DNA of 64,000 bases. It comes from Klebsiella oxytoca NBRC 105695. Lineage in GTDB: Bacteria > Pseudomonadota > Gammaproteobacteria > Enterobacterales > Enterobacteriaceae. The DNA lies in the NCBI RefSeq assembly GCF_001598695.1, contig NZ_BCZK01000001.1, forward strand, positions 62,001-126,000. Direction: 5' to 3'. A program made the position numbers and the translations under genes. Shown piece by piece: positions 39,469 to 48,489 of this stretch; positions within the stretch are counted from its first letter, which is position 1; every line of letters begins with the position of its first letter. Under the pieces are notes generated by a model. The model saw nothing but the letters and a program-made list of their open reading frames with translations, did no database searches and had not been told where the DNA came from.

Positions 39469-41502
39469 TTACTTGACCTGCTGGCCTGGCTGGGCGCCGC
39501 TGTCCGGGCTTAACAGGAAAATATCTTTCCCGCCAGGGCCTGCGGCCATCACCATGCCTTCCGAGATGCCGAAGCGCATTTTACGCGGCGCCAGGTTGGC
39601 GACCATAACCGTCAGGCGGCCAATCAGCGCCTGCGGATCCGGGTAGGCGGAGCGGATGCCGGAGAAGACGTTGCGCTTCTCGCCGCCGAGATCCAGCGTC
39701 AGGCGCAGTAGCTTGTCGGAACCGTCCACGAACTCGGCGTTTTCAATCAGCGCGATGCGCATATCGACTTTGGCGAAATCGTCAAAGGTGATGGTGTCCT
39801 GAATCGGATCGTCCGCCAGCGGTCCGGTGACCGGCGCTGACAGCGCTTTCACTTCTTCTTTCGACGCTTCGACCAGCGCTTCCACCTGCTTCATTTCGAT
39901 GCGGTTATACAGCGCTTTAAAGGCGTTAACCTTGTGACCGAGCAGCGGCTGCTGAATGGCCTCCCAGCTCAGTTCGCTGTTGAGGAACGCTTCGGCGCGG
40001 GCGGCCAGCTGCGGCAGAACCGGCTTGAGCCAGGTCATCAGCACGCGGAACATATTCAGGCCCATGGTGCAGATGGCCTGCAGATCGGCATCGCGGCCTT
40101 CCTGTTTGGCAACCACCCACGGCGCCTGCTCGTCAACGTAGCGGTTCGCCACGTCGGCCAGCGCCATGATTTCACGGATGGCTTTACCGAACTCGCGGCT
40201 ATCCCACGCTTCGCCAATGCTTGCTGCGGCATCGGTGAAGGTTTTGTACAGCGCCGGATCGGCCAGCTCGGCGGACAGCATGCCGTCGAAACGCTTATTG
40301 ATAAAACCGGCGTTGCGCGAGGCGAGGTTCACCACTTTGTTGACGATATCGGCATTAACGCGCTGCACGAAATCTTCCAGGTTCAGATCGATATCATCGA
40401 TACGCGAAGAGAGCTTGGCGGTGTAGTAGTAGCGCAGGCTGTCGGCGTCAAAGTGGTTCAGCCAGGTGCTGGCCTTAATAAAGGTTCCGCGCGACTTGGA
40501 CATCTTCGCGCCGTTGACCGTCACGTAGCCGTGAACGAACAGATTGGTTGGTTTGCGGAAGTTGCTGCCCTCCAGCATGGCCGGCCAGAACAGGCTGTGG
40601 AAGTAAACGATGTCTTTACCGATAAAATGATACAGCTCGGCGGTGGAGTCTTTCTTCCAGTACTCATCGAAGCTGGCGGCGTCGCCGCGCTTGTCGCACA
40701 GGTTCTTAAAGGAACCCATGTAGCCGATCGGCGCGTCAAGCCAGACGTAGAAATATTTACCCGGCGCGTTCGGGATTTCAAAGCCGAAGTACGGCGCATC
40801 GCGGGAAATATCCCACTGCTGCAGGCCGGACTCAAACCACTCCTGCATTTTATTCGCTACCTGCTCCTGCAGCGCGCCGCTGCGGGTCCACGCCTGCAGC
40901 ATTTCGCTGAACGACGGCAGGTCGAAGAAGAAGTGTTCGGACTCGCGCATCACCGGCGTCGCGCCGGAGACGACCGATTTCGGTTCGATAAGCTCGGTTG
41001 GGCTGTAGGTCGCGCCGCATACTTCGCAGTTATCGCCGTACTGATCCGGTGATTTACACTTCGGACAGGTGCCTTTCACAAAACGGTCCGGCAGGAACAT
41101 GCCTTTTTCCGGATCGTAGAGCTGGGAGATGGTGCGGTTTTTGATAAAACCGTTCTCTTTCAGACGCGTATAGATAAGCTCCGACAGCTCGCGGTTTTCG
41201 TCGCTGTGCGTGGAGTGATAGTTGTCGTAGCTGATGTCGAAGCCAGCAAAATCGGTCTGATGCTCCTGACTCATTTCGCCAATCATCTGTTCCGGGGTGA
41301 TACCGAGCTGCTGCGCTTTCAGCATGATCGGGGTTCCGTGGGCGTCGTCGGCGCAGATGAAGTTGACTTCGTGGCCGCGCATTCGCTGGTAACGGACCCA
41401 GACATCAGCCTGGATGTGCTCCAGCATGTGGCCGAGGTGGATTGAGCCGTTTGCGTACGGCAGTGCGCACGTTACCAGTATTTTCTTCGCGACTTGAGTC
41501 AT
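39469..41502 (-). CDS. metG: Methionyl-tRNA synthetase
   Basis: A 677-residue class I aminoacyl-tRNA synthetase of the same length as E. coli MetG. The HIGH-type motif is HLGH in [14 protein letters not shown], the zinc-knuckle cysteines are in [19 protein letters not shown], and KMSKS is present in [11 protein letters not shown]. The C-terminal tRNA-binding (EMAP/Trbp111-like) domain starts near [15 protein letters not shown]. It charges tRNA-Met in the cytoplasm. The ATG at 41502 (MTQVAKK) is used because the E. coli protein begins there; an in-frame ATG three codons upstream is possible. It is divergent from mrp. Confidence 0.97.
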   Translation of the reverse strand: MTQVAKKILVTCALPYANGSIHLGHMLEHIQADVWVRYQRMRGHEVNFICADDAHGTPIMLKAQQLGITPEQMIGEMSQEHQTDFAGFDISYDNYHSTHSDENRELSELIYTRLKENGFIKNRTISQLYDPEKGMFLPDRFVKGTCPKCKSPDQYGDNCEVCGATYSPTELIEPKSVVSGATPVMRESEHFFFDLPSFSEMLQAWTRSGALQEQVANKMQEWFESGLQQWDISRDAPYFGFEIPNAPGKYFYVWLDAPIGYMGSFKNLCDKRGDAASFDEYWKKDSTAELYHFIGKDIVYFHSLFWPAMLEGSNFRKPTNLFVHGYVTVNGAKMSKSRGTFIKASTWLNHFDADSLRYYYTAKLSSRIDDIDLNLEDFVQRVNADIVNKVVNLASRNAGFINKRFDGMLSAELADPALYKTFTDAAASIGEAWDSREFGKAIREIMALADVANRYVDEQAPWVVAKQEGRDADLQAICTMGLNMFRVLMTWLKPVLPQLAARAEAFLNSELSWEAIQQPLLGHKVNAFKALYNRIEMKQVEALVEASKEEVKALSAPVTGPLADDPIQDTITFDDFAKVDMRIALIENAEFVDGSDKLLRLTLDLGGEKRNVFSGIRSAYPDPQALIGRLTVMVANLAPRKMRFGISEGMVMAAGPGGKDIFLLSPDSGAQPGQQVK

Positions 41503-41653
41503 AGTGGGCATTACATCTTCTATTGTAAAAAGGGGGTTTGATGTTACCGCAAAGGCAATAATTTGGTAAGCCCAAAGCTTATGGTGGGGGAATTATTCCC
41601 TTTAAGGTAAACTTAACGCACAAGATTCAACTCACAATAACAAAGGAGTCGGG

Positions 41654-42763
41654 ATGAGTTCGCAATCCCAGGCCAAATCCCCCGAACGTCTACGCGCGAT
41701 GGTCGCCGGGACCCTGGCTAATTTCCAGCACCCAACCCTGAAACATAACCTCACTACGCTGAAGGCGCTGCATCACGTCGCCTGGCTGGACGAAACCGTG
41801 CATATTGAAATTCAGATGCCGTTCGTCTGGAACAGCGCCTTTGAAGCTCTGAAGGAGCAGTGCAGCGCCGAGCTGCTGCGCATTACCGGTGCCAAAGCTA
41901 TCGACTGGAAGCTGACGCACAGCATCGCCACGCTTCAGCGGGTAAAAAATCAGCCCGGTATCAACGGCGTGAAAAATATTATCGCTATCAGCTCCGGTAA
42001 GGGCGGGGTGGGTAAATCATCGACGGCGGTCAACCTGGCGCTGGCGCTGGCGGCGGAAGGGGCGAAAGTCGGCATTCTGGATGCCGATATTTACGGCCCG
42101 TCGATTCCGACCATGCTCGGCGCGGAAGATCAGCGTCCGACCTCGCCAGATGGGACCCATATGGCGCCGATTATGAAGTTCGGTCTTGCCACCAACTCTA
42201 TCGGTTATCTGGTGACCGACGATAACGCTATGGTGTGGCGCGGGCCGATGGCCAGCAAGGCGCTGATGCAGATGCTGCAGGAAACCCTGTGGCCGGATCT
42301 CGATTATCTGGTGCTGGATATGCCGCCGGGTACCGGTGATATTCAGCTGACGCTGGCGCAAAATATCCCGGTTACCGGCGCGGTAGTGGTGACCACGCCG
42401 CAGGATATTGCCCTGATCGACGCCAAAAAAGGCATCGTGATGTTTGAAAAAGTCGAGGTACCGGTGCTGGGTATCGTGGAAAACATGAGCATGCATATTT
42501 GCAGCAACTGTGGGCACCACGAGCCTATCTTCGGTACCGGCGGCGCGCAAAAGCTGGCGGAGAAATACCACACCCAGCTGCTGGGCCAGCTGCCGCTGCA
42601 CATCACTCTGCGCGAAGACCTCGACAAAGGGACCCCGACGGTAGTGGCGCGTCCGGAAAGCGAGTTTACCGAGACCTATCGTCAGCTGGCAGACCGCGTC
42701 GCGGCGCAGCTGTACTGGCAGGGGGAAGTTATCCCCGGTGAGATCGCCTTCCGCGCGGTATAG
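41654..42763 (+). CDS. mrp: Iron-sulfur cluster carrier ATPase Mrp (ApbC)
   Basis: A 369-residue P-loop NTPase identical in length to E. coli Mrp. It has an N-terminal MIP18-like domain, the deviant Walker A GKGGVGKSST, switch motif LDADIYGPSIP, and a CxxC pair in MHICSNCGHHEP that bridges the Fe-S cluster in the dimer. It transfers Fe-S clusters to apo-proteins in the cytoplasm. AAGGAG stands five bases before the ATG. Confidence 0.96.
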   Translation: MSSQSQAKSPERLRAMVAGTLANFQHPTLKHNLTTLKALHHVAWLDETVHIEIQMPFVWNSAFEALKEQCSAELLRITGAKAIDWKLTHSIATLQRVKNQPGINGVKNIIAISSGKGGVGKSSTAVNLALALAAEGAKVGILDADIYGPSIPTMLGAEDQRPTSPDGTHMAPIMKFGLATNSIGYLVTDDNAMVWRGPMASKALMQMLQETLWPDLDYLVLDMPPGTGDIQLTLAQNIPVTGAVVVTTPQDIALIDAKKGIVMFEKVEVPVLGIVENMSMHICSNCGHHEPIFGTGGAQKLAEKYHTQLLGQLPLHITLREDLDKGTPTVVARPESEFTETYRQLADRVAAQLYWQGEVIPGEIAFRAV

Positions 42764-42779
42764 TCCACTCACTATCCTG

Positions 42780-42813
42780 AACCGTGCGGCGCAAAGCGCC
42801 GTGCGGTTTTTTT
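42780..42813 (+). terminator. Rho-independent terminator after mrp
   Basis: A 13-bp stem AACCGTGCGGCGC / GCGCCGTGCGGTT with two G-U pairs and an AAA loop, followed by a run of seven Ts, 16 bases past the mrp stop. Confidence 0.88.
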
Positions 42814-43111
42814 ACCTCCGCCGAACGCCGTTTTCTTTCGCTAAAATAATCACTGCGCGAATGATAGTGGTGTTAAATATTACTTATTTTTATTCACATT
42901 TGCTGATGTTGAGATTAATCAACAAAACATATTCTTAACATTGTTTTCCCTCCGCGCTTGTGCGAGCTTAATTAGCATAGCAGTGACCTATTTTAATTCG
43001 CCGAAAGGAATTTTATTTGGCTTTATTATTTGGCGGAATGTGGTAGTCATCAGTCATACGTCAATAAAAACGATGGAAGGAAAATATCGCCGTACTACAT
43101 TTCCGGAGTGC
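42814..43111. other. A/T-rich intergenic stretch between mrp and an unknown small gene
   Basis: About 300 bases, visibly richer in A and T than the flanking DNA (for example TTACTTATTTTTATTCAC). An in-frame extension of the next gene runs through it but has no ribosome binding site. E. coli K-12 carries the yehA-E fimbrial genes at this place; none of them is seen here. I see no repeats or RNA genes. Confidence 0.5.
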
Positions 43112-43114
43112 ATG

Positions 43115-43444
43115 ATGAATAATATTGCTCTAATCGTTAAGTTGCGGGAACTTCTGGTCATCTTTATGCATTCGCGCACGCTGCCGGAGAAAGCCGCTGA
43201 CGCGCTGCGTTATTGTCAGGAAAATATCCCGCTGGCTGACCTTCCGATTGGCGCTTATGGCGAATATTGTGAAATTTATGAACAAATAGTTTTTTTATCG
43301 GATGATAAAAGTCGCACTGCGCCGGATGATTTACTGCGCAGCGGCGGGGATCTGATACTCAGTATTTTAATGCTCTACGAACAGGTCGCTGCCTATATTG
43401 CCGTCGAGGAGTTTATGCACAAACAAAACCGCTTTAACGAATAG
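43115..43444 (+). CDS. Hypothetical 109-residue protein
   Basis: I do not recognise this protein. It begins MNNIALIVKLRELLVIFMHS and looks all-helical, with acidic and aromatic patches (GAYGEYCEIYEQIVF; MLYEQVAAYIAVEEFMHK) and no signal peptide or membrane helix. GGAG lies six bases before the ATG at 43115; an ATG one codon upstream is also possible. The frame is open to 42941, but that extension lies in A/T-rich DNA without a ribosome binding site. It is a single gene after the mrp terminator, converging on rcnB. The local composition suggests acquired DNA. Confidence 0.6.
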   Translation: MNNIALIVKLRELLVIFMHSRTLPEKAADALRYCQENIPLADLPIGAYGEYCEIYEQIVFLSDDKSRTAPDDLLRSGGDLILSILMLYEQVAAYIAVEEFMHKQNRFNE

Positions 43445-43503
43445 CGCTTTAGCAACGATAAAAGATATGCCAGCGGCAGAATTTGTCCGCTGGCGTTTCG
43501 TTT

Positions 43504-43821
43504 TTAGCGATGATAGAAAATTTCGCCATCGTAGATTTTGAGGATTTTCCCCTCGGTTTCGGTAATCAGGACGTAGCTCCCGCCCATGTAGGTCCAACGC
43601 GTGCCGGCATCCGGCGCCGGCAGATTGCGCTGCTGCCACTGTTTGATATTGTATTCTGGCGTCAGGTACAGCGGCGGAACGGTATCGCCGATGTGGAATT
43701 GTTTAAAGTCTGCGGTCACTCCGTCCAGCTCATATTTCTGAATGCCGTCGCCGGTCGCCGCCCACGCTCCGCTGGTGCATGCCAACAGTACGCCCAGAAG
43801 CATCATTTTTGTTTTACGCAT
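43504..43821 (-). CDS. rcnB: Periplasmic nickel/cobalt homeostasis protein RcnB
   Basis: A 105-residue exported protein with Sec signal peptide (…SGAWA-ATGDG) and the RcnB fold motif EYNIKQWQQRNLPAPDAGT followed by RWTYMGGSYVLI. It ends YDGEIFYHR, as in E. coli RcnB (YohN, 112 aa). RcnB is a periplasmic partner of the RcnA Ni/Co exporter and prevents excess loss of metal. Start: GAGGAAACT before the ATG at 43821; ten upstream in-frame codons were not used. Unlike E. coli, no rcnA or rcnR lies beside it in this window. Confidence 0.9.
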   Translation of the reverse strand: MRKTKMMLLGVLLACTSGAWAATGDGIQKYELDGVTADFKQFHIGDTVPPLYLTPEYNIKQWQQRNLPAPDAGTRWTYMGGSYVLITETEGKILKIYDGEIFYHR

Positions 43822-43990
43822 AGTTTCCTCATTATTATCCTGGACACTCAATCGCAGCCTCGTATGATTCCTGATACCTCAAGGAAATGGCAAGCGTTGG
43901 TTTCGTTAAAAGTGTAAGCAAACGGTGAGGCAACGATGTTTTTCGCCTGGTTGCGCCTGTTTTGAGAATAATCCGGGTTCGGGAGTGTCT

Positions 43991-44911
43991 ATGTTAAGGC
44001 TGGAAGATCTGGCTCTGTTTGTCCGCGCTGCGGCGCTAAGCAGCTTCAGCGATGCGGCGCGAGAGGCCGGGCTGCAGCCGGCGCAGGTTAGTGCGGCGAT
44101 CAAGCGTCTGGAAACGACGTTGAATATTCGTCTTTTTGCCCGTTCAACGCGGAGCCTGCGCCTGACGCCGGAAGGCGAGGCCTGGCTGCCCTACGCCACG
44201 CAGATGCTCGATACGCTGCACGCCGGGCTGCAAAAAATCCGCACGCCGGATGACGAAGTTCGCGGTACGTTACAAATTGCCGTGCCGTCCGATCTCGGGC
44301 GCAACCTGCTTCTGCGCGTTTTTCGCGGCTTTCGCCAGCGTCATCCTGCGCTGCGTCTGCGGATCCTGTTTTCCGATCATCGGACCGACGTGTTTAAAGA
44401 TCCGGTGGACGTGGCCTTTCGCTACGGCGATAACGACGATGCTTCGTTTATCTCCCTGCCCGTCGCGCCCGATAACCGACGAGTGCTGGTGGCTTCGCCC
44501 GGCTGGATAGCTGAAAACGGCGAGCCGCAAACGTTGGAAGAGCTGGCGCGACATAATGCGCTCACCTACGTGCTGCGCGGCAGGGCGTTTGACCGCTGGC
44601 CGTTGAGCCGGGAAGGGAAAGTACACCACGTGCAGGTTTCCGGCACTATCGTGAGCGATGATGCGGAGGTGATTCGCCGCCTGGCGATTGCCGGTGAGGG
44701 GATTGCGTACAAATCTGAACTCGACGTCGGCGACGATATTCGTGCAGGGCGACTCCAGGTGCTGCTGCCGCACTACCAGGGCGACGTGGTGCCGCTGAAT
44801 ATGATTTGCCCGCACCGCAAACAGCTTTCGCCTGCGGTACGGCTGCTGTATGAGGCGGTGAAAGAGGCGTGCGAAGCGGTTAATTCCAGCGCGCTCTCTG
44901 CGGGCCGGTAG
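43991..44911 (+). CDS. LysR-family transcriptional regulator
   Basis: A 306-residue LysR regulator. It has an N-terminal winged helix (MLRLEDLALFVRAAALSSFSD, then IKRLETTLNIRLFARSTRSL) and a C-terminal substrate-binding effector domain (RGTLQIAVPSDLGRNLLLRV). It belongs to the group with short N-terminus and DsdC/PecT-like effector domain; its target is unknown. The ATG at 43991 matches the usual family start; the upstream extension from 43925 is not LysR-like. The last codons (…LSAGR) and the TAG stop lie inside a REP element. It is divergent from rcnB. Confidence 0.85.
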   Translation: MLRLEDLALFVRAAALSSFSDAAREAGLQPAQVSAAIKRLETTLNIRLFARSTRSLRLTPEGEAWLPYATQMLDTLHAGLQKIRTPDDEVRGTLQIAVPSDLGRNLLLRVFRGFRQRHPALRLRILFSDHRTDVFKDPVDVAFRYGDNDDASFISLPVAPDNRRVLVASPGWIAENGEPQTLEELARHNALTYVLRGRAFDRWPLSREGKVHHVQVSGTIVSDDAEVIRRLAIAGEGIAYKSELDVGDDIRAGRLQVLLPHYQGDVVPLNMICPHRKQLSPAVRLLYEAVKEACEAVNSSALSAGR

Positions 44912-45220
44912 CCCGGATAAGGCGCGTCAGCGCCGCCTCCGGGAACGGTGTCAGTTATAACTGTTACCCATGTTTCCGGTCTAAAGTGCTACCCATGTTT
45001 CCGGTTCATACCCTGCGCTTAGCCGGGCTACGAGTTCACAGCAATCTGCGGGCCGGTAGCCCGGACAGGCGTGCCAGCGCCGCCTCCGGGAACGGTGTCG
45101 GGGTGAAGCATCGGCGTGGCTTTTCCCCGGTGGCGCTGCGCTGACCGGGCTACGAGTTCACAGCAATCTGCGGACAGGTAGCCCGGACAAGGCGCGTCAG
45201 CGCCGCCTCCGGGAGAACGA
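44899..45220. repeat. Triplicated REP/BIME cluster
   Basis: Three copies of a unit built from GGTAGCCCGGAYAAGGCG, GCGCCGCCTCCGGGA and CCGGGCTACGAGTTCACAGC fill the 321 bases between the LysR gene and the adenine permease gene. Unit starts are near 44899, 45050 and 45172. The first unit carries a foreign segment (see the repeat at 44965). No gene is seen in this gap. Confidence 0.85.
44965..45005. repeat. Direct repeat pair inside a REP unit; possible insertion-sequence end remnant
   Basis: The 16-base sequence TACCCATGTTTCCGGT occurs twice, at 44965-44980 and 44990-45005. It lies in a segment that replaces about 35 bases present in the parallel REP unit further right. Multiple short direct repeats near a terminus are typical of IS21-type element ends. 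No transposase is present, so at most a relic remains. Confidence 0.5.
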
Positions 45221-45232
45221 TCGGCGCGAAGC

Positions 45233-46576
45233 TTAATGCTTCACCAGCGTGGCAAAGTAGTAGACCAGCGGAATCGCAAGGATCCACAGGCCGATGGGGA
45301 TTTCCCGCCATTTGCCGGCGATGGTTTTGATCACGACATAAAACAGCAGCCCGCCGGCAATCCCGGTACCGAAGCTATTGGCAATCAGCGTAATCATCAC
45401 CATCATCAGCACCGGCAGGCCGTCGGTGAAGTTTGCCAGATCCACTTTGCGCAGGCCGCTGAACATATTCAGGCCGATGAGGATCAGCGCAGGTGCGGTC
45501 GCCTCTTTCGGGATCATCAGCGCCACCGGCGTAAACAGCAGCATCAGGAGAAACATTACCGCCGCCGATAGCGCGGTTAACCCGGTTTTACCGCCGGCTT
45601 CCGCTGCCGCCGAGGATTCAATCAGCGCGGTCGCCGCCGGAATACCTAGCCAGGGACCTATAGCCGCAGCGATCGAGTCGACCATAAACGGGCGATTGAT
45701 ATGCGGCATATTGCCTTCTTCATCCAGCAGACCCGCTTCGCCGCCCACGGCCAGAGTGGTGCCCATCGTGGAAAAGAACTCTGAGGCGAAAAAGACGAAC
45801 AGGAACGGCAGAAAGGCGATATTCAGCGCGCCCAGCATATCGATTTGCCCCAGCACCGGCGTCAGCGAATGCGGCATATCGATAAAACTGCCCGGGAGTC
45901 TGGTAACGCCCATCGGAATACCGACCAGGGTTGCAAAGAGAATCGCCCACAGAATCGAGCCGGGGATTTTTCTTGCCTGCAGGGCAATGGCCAGAAACAG
46001 CCCGCAGAGCGCAACCAGCGCCCCCGGCGAAAGGAAATCCCCGAGCATCAGGGCGTTGGTTTTGGCGTTAGCCAGCACCAGTCCGGCGTTACGGAAGCCC
46101 AATACCGCGACGAACAGCCCAATGGACGCCGTCAGACCGAGCTTGATCGACTGCGGCACCGAACGGGTTACCACTTCACGCAGGCCGAATTTGGTCAGCA
46201 GGAAAAACAGAATCCCCGACCAGCAGGCGATACCAAGCCCGATCTGCCAGCCAATGCCTTCGCTGCCCGCCAGCGTGACGCCGACCAGCACCGAACCGCC
46301 GATGCCCGGCCCGACGATAAACGGCAGGTTGGCATAAAACGCCATCAGCAGCGTGCCGCCGACGAACACCAGAATCGTGCCGGTGGTTGCCGCGCCTTTA
46401 TCCATCCCGCCCACCGCCAGCAGGCCGGGGATAACCACCAGTAGATAGGCGGCGGCGAGAAAACCGGTGATGCCCGCGAGGCATTCGGTGCGCAGCGTGC
46501 TGCCGCGGGAATACAAGGCAAAACGGCGCTCCAGCCAGCTTCCCTGCGCGGATGAGTTAAGGGTATTGTCGGCCAT
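45233..46576 (-). CDS. NCS2/AzgA-family adenine (purine) permease
   Basis: A 447-residue inner-membrane protein with about 12-14 hydrophobic segments and AzgA-type motifs (GSTLRTECLAGITGFLAAAY at the N-terminus, GPGIGGSVLVGVTLAG, PATALIESSAAAEAGGKTGLT). This family imports adenine, guanine or hypoxanthine by proton symport. It starts two bases after the stop of the adenine deaminase gene, with AGGGAG inside the end of that gene, so the two are co-translated. Adenine is therefore the likely substrate (inference). E. coli relatives are AdeP/AdeQ and GhxP/GhxQ. Confidence 0.88.
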   Translation of the reverse strand: MADNTLNSSAQGSWLERRFALYSRGSTLRTECLAGITGFLAAAYLLVVIPGLLAVGGMDKGAATTGTILVFVGGTLLMAFYANLPFIVGPGIGGSVLVGVTLAGSEGIGWQIGLGIACWSGILFFLLTKFGLREVVTRSVPQSIKLGLTASIGLFVAVLGFRNAGLVLANAKTNALMLGDFLSPGALVALCGLFLAIALQARKIPGSILWAILFATLVGIPMGVTRLPGSFIDMPHSLTPVLGQIDMLGALNIAFLPFLFVFFASEFFSTMGTTLAVGGEAGLLDEEGNMPHINRPFMVDSIAAAIGPWLGIPAATALIESSAAAEAGGKTGLTALSAAVMFLLMLLFTPVALMIPKEATAPALILIGLNMFSGLRKVDLANFTDGLPVLMMVMITLIANSFGTGIAGGLLFYVVIKTIAGKWREIPIGLWILAIPLVYYFATLVKH

Positions 46577-46578
46577 GC

Positions 46579-48390
46579 TCAGGCTCCCTGATGTTTATTG
46601 TTGTGTTCTGTATGTTCCGGGATTTCCCGGCAGTCTATCAGCGGCTCGACTATCTGGCGGGTGCTGCCGTCGGTCAAACCTAAATCTGTTAAATGCGGCC
46701 CGGCGTTACAGGCAAGGCAGGTACCCTCGATAGCCTTAAACACGCGATAGGGCGGCTCCCAGTCGGCGACTTCTGCGCTCAGGTCGCGAAGCTGGCGGAA
46801 CTCTCTGGCCAGCTCCGGGGCGGGTAAGTCAGAAAGCATCCCGGCGATCGGCATCGCCACGTGGGCAAGGATTTTTCCCTGCTGCGACAGCGCCATGCCG
46901 CCGCCGGATTCGATCAGGCGGTTCGCCGCCAGCGCCATCTCGTCGGCATCGCGTCCGAGCACGACCAGGTTGTGAGAATCGTGAGAGTAGCTGGTGGCGA
47001 TGGCGCCGCGCAGTTCGCCCCAGCCTTCCAGCAGCGCAATTTGCGGCGTCGCCTGGTGACGACCGTGGCGGTGCTTAACCCAAATCAGGCTAAATCCTTC
47101 CGGGATTTGCACCCGGCCATCGCGGACCTGCACCTCAACTTCTCCCCACTGGGTAAAGCGCGCGCCGCGAATATGCCGCAGACGGGCGACGCCGTGGCGA
47201 ATGGCGCCAACGCGGAGGATAAAATCGTCAGGGCTGAGCGGCGGCATCTGCAGGGTATCGCGCGGCGGGGTAACGCCCGCCGCCGACGGAATGGGTTGAA
47301 GCAGGGCGCCATCGCGGGCAATCAGCTTACCGGCGACGTAAACTTCCTGCGCGTTGAGTCGGGATAAAGAATCGAAAACCACCAGATCGGCGCGGCGTCC
47401 GGCAGCAATCAGCCCCAAATCGTTACGCTGCAGACGGATCGCCGCGTTTAAGGTGGCGAAGCGCAGGACGTCGGTAGCCGGCAGTCCGTGCTCAATCAGC
47501 AGGTTGAGCAGGGCGATAATGCCGCCTTTTTCCAGCAGCATATCCGGCGGCACATCGTCGGTGCAGACGGTGATTTGCGAGGAAAGATGCGGCAGCGTTT
47601 TCAGCGCGTTAACGATATCCGGCAGCAGGTAAGGGTGCGAGCCGCGAATTTCGATAGTCAGCCCGGCGCGCAGTTTTTCCAGCGCATCGGCCGCCGAGGT
47701 GAGCTCATGATCGGAGGTGACCCCGGCGGCAAGATAGGCTTGCAGATCCGCGCCGCTCAAACCGCGCGCGTGGCCTTCGATCAGCTTGCCGCTGTTCAAC
47801 CCGGCCTGAACGATCTCCTGCATCCGCTCGCTGCCGTGCAGCACGCCGTGCATATCCATCACTTCAGCAACGCCGCAGACTTCCGGCCAGGCCAGCATGG
47901 TTTCCATCTCCGCGCCGGCGAAATCGGCGCCGGACATCTCCAGTCCCGGCGTCGACGGCACGCTGGAAGGCGCCGCAACCATCACCTGCAGCGGCAGATG
48001 GCGGCTGGCAGCGACGGCGTAGCGCACGCCTTCGACGCCCAGTACGTTGGCCAGCTCGTGCGGGTCCCAGAATACTGCCGTGGTGCCCTGAGCCAGCACG
48101 ATTTCGGCATAGCGTTCAGGCGGCAGGTGAGAGCTTTCAAGGTGAACGTGCGTATCCATCAGCCCCGGCGACAGGAAACATCCCGCCAGCGAGCGGCGTT
48201 CGAGGGCATCGGAGCGGCTGCCGCGCGGATGCACGCTGGCGATCGTTTCACCGACGATCCCGACGTCGGCCTCGCGGATTTCTCCGGTGGCCATGTCGAC
48301 AATCTGCGCGTCGGTTAATAATAAATCGAACGGGGATTCTCCGCGCGCGGCCTGGACGGCGCGGCGGCGGGTTTCAGCACTGCTGGACAT
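46579..48390 (-). CDS. ade: Adenine deaminase
   Basis: A 603-residue amidohydrolase-superfamily enzyme, slightly longer than E. coli Ade (588 aa). Metal-binding motifs are GLMDTHVHLESSHLPP and LIEGHARGLSG, with the acidic TDD in QITVCTDDVPPDML. The C-terminal domain ends near FKAIEGTCLACNAGPHL. It converts adenine to hypoxanthine plus ammonia in the cytoplasm. Encoded with a purine permease, divergent from a LysR gene and downstream of a PurR-like box, it forms a self-contained adenine-use module. Ribosome binding site: CGGAG before the ATG. Confidence 0.92.
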   Translation of the reverse strand: MSSSAETRRRAVQAARGESPFDLLLTDAQIVDMATGEIREADVGIVGETIASVHPRGSRSDALERRSLAGCFLSPGLMDTHVHLESSHLPPERYAEIVLAQGTTAVFWDPHELANVLGVEGVRYAVAASRHLPLQVMVAAPSSVPSTPGLEMSGADFAGAEMETMLAWPEVCGVAEVMDMHGVLHGSERMQEIVQAGLNSGKLIEGHARGLSGADLQAYLAAGVTSDHELTSAADALEKLRAGLTIEIRGSHPYLLPDIVNALKTLPHLSSQITVCTDDVPPDMLLEKGGIIALLNLLIEHGLPATDVLRFATLNAAIRLQRNDLGLIAAGRRADLVVFDSLSRLNAQEVYVAGKLIARDGALLQPIPSAAGVTPPRDTLQMPPLSPDDFILRVGAIRHGVARLRHIRGARFTQWGEVEVQVRDGRVQIPEGFSLIWVKHRHGRHQATPQIALLEGWGELRGAIATSYSHDSHNLVVLGRDADEMALAANRLIESGGGMALSQQGKILAHVAMPIAGMLSDLPAPELAREFRQLRDLSAEVADWEPPYRVFKAIEGTCLACNAGPHLTDLGLTDGSTRQIVEPLIDCREIPEHTEHNNKHQGA

Positions 48391-48431
48391 AACAACTCCG
48401 GCACAAGGATAATGGGGATACTCTAGGGGCA

Positions 48432-48447
48432 GAGCAAACGTTTGCCC
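48432..48447. promoter_or_regulatory. PurR-like operator between ade and lysR
   Basis: GAGCAAACGTTTGCCC contains the perfect palindrome GCAAACGTTTGC (48434-48445), the core of the known enterobacterial PurR operator ACGCAAACGTTTGCGT. It lies 42 bases upstream of ade and 43 bases upstream of the LysR gene, placed to repress the adenine permease/deaminase operon when purines are plentiful. Confidence 0.75.
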
Positions 48448-48489
48448 AGATGAATAAATTTATCGCCCGATAACTTCGGGTTATTCTGC

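Noticed and set aside
39934-41052. 372-codon open frame opposite metG
   Set aside because: Shadow of methionyl-tRNA synthetase; no supporting signal.
45378-46337. 319-codon open frame opposite the adenine permease
   Set aside because: Shadow frame; Ser/Pro/Arg-rich translation, while the minus-strand frame is a clear NCS2 permease.
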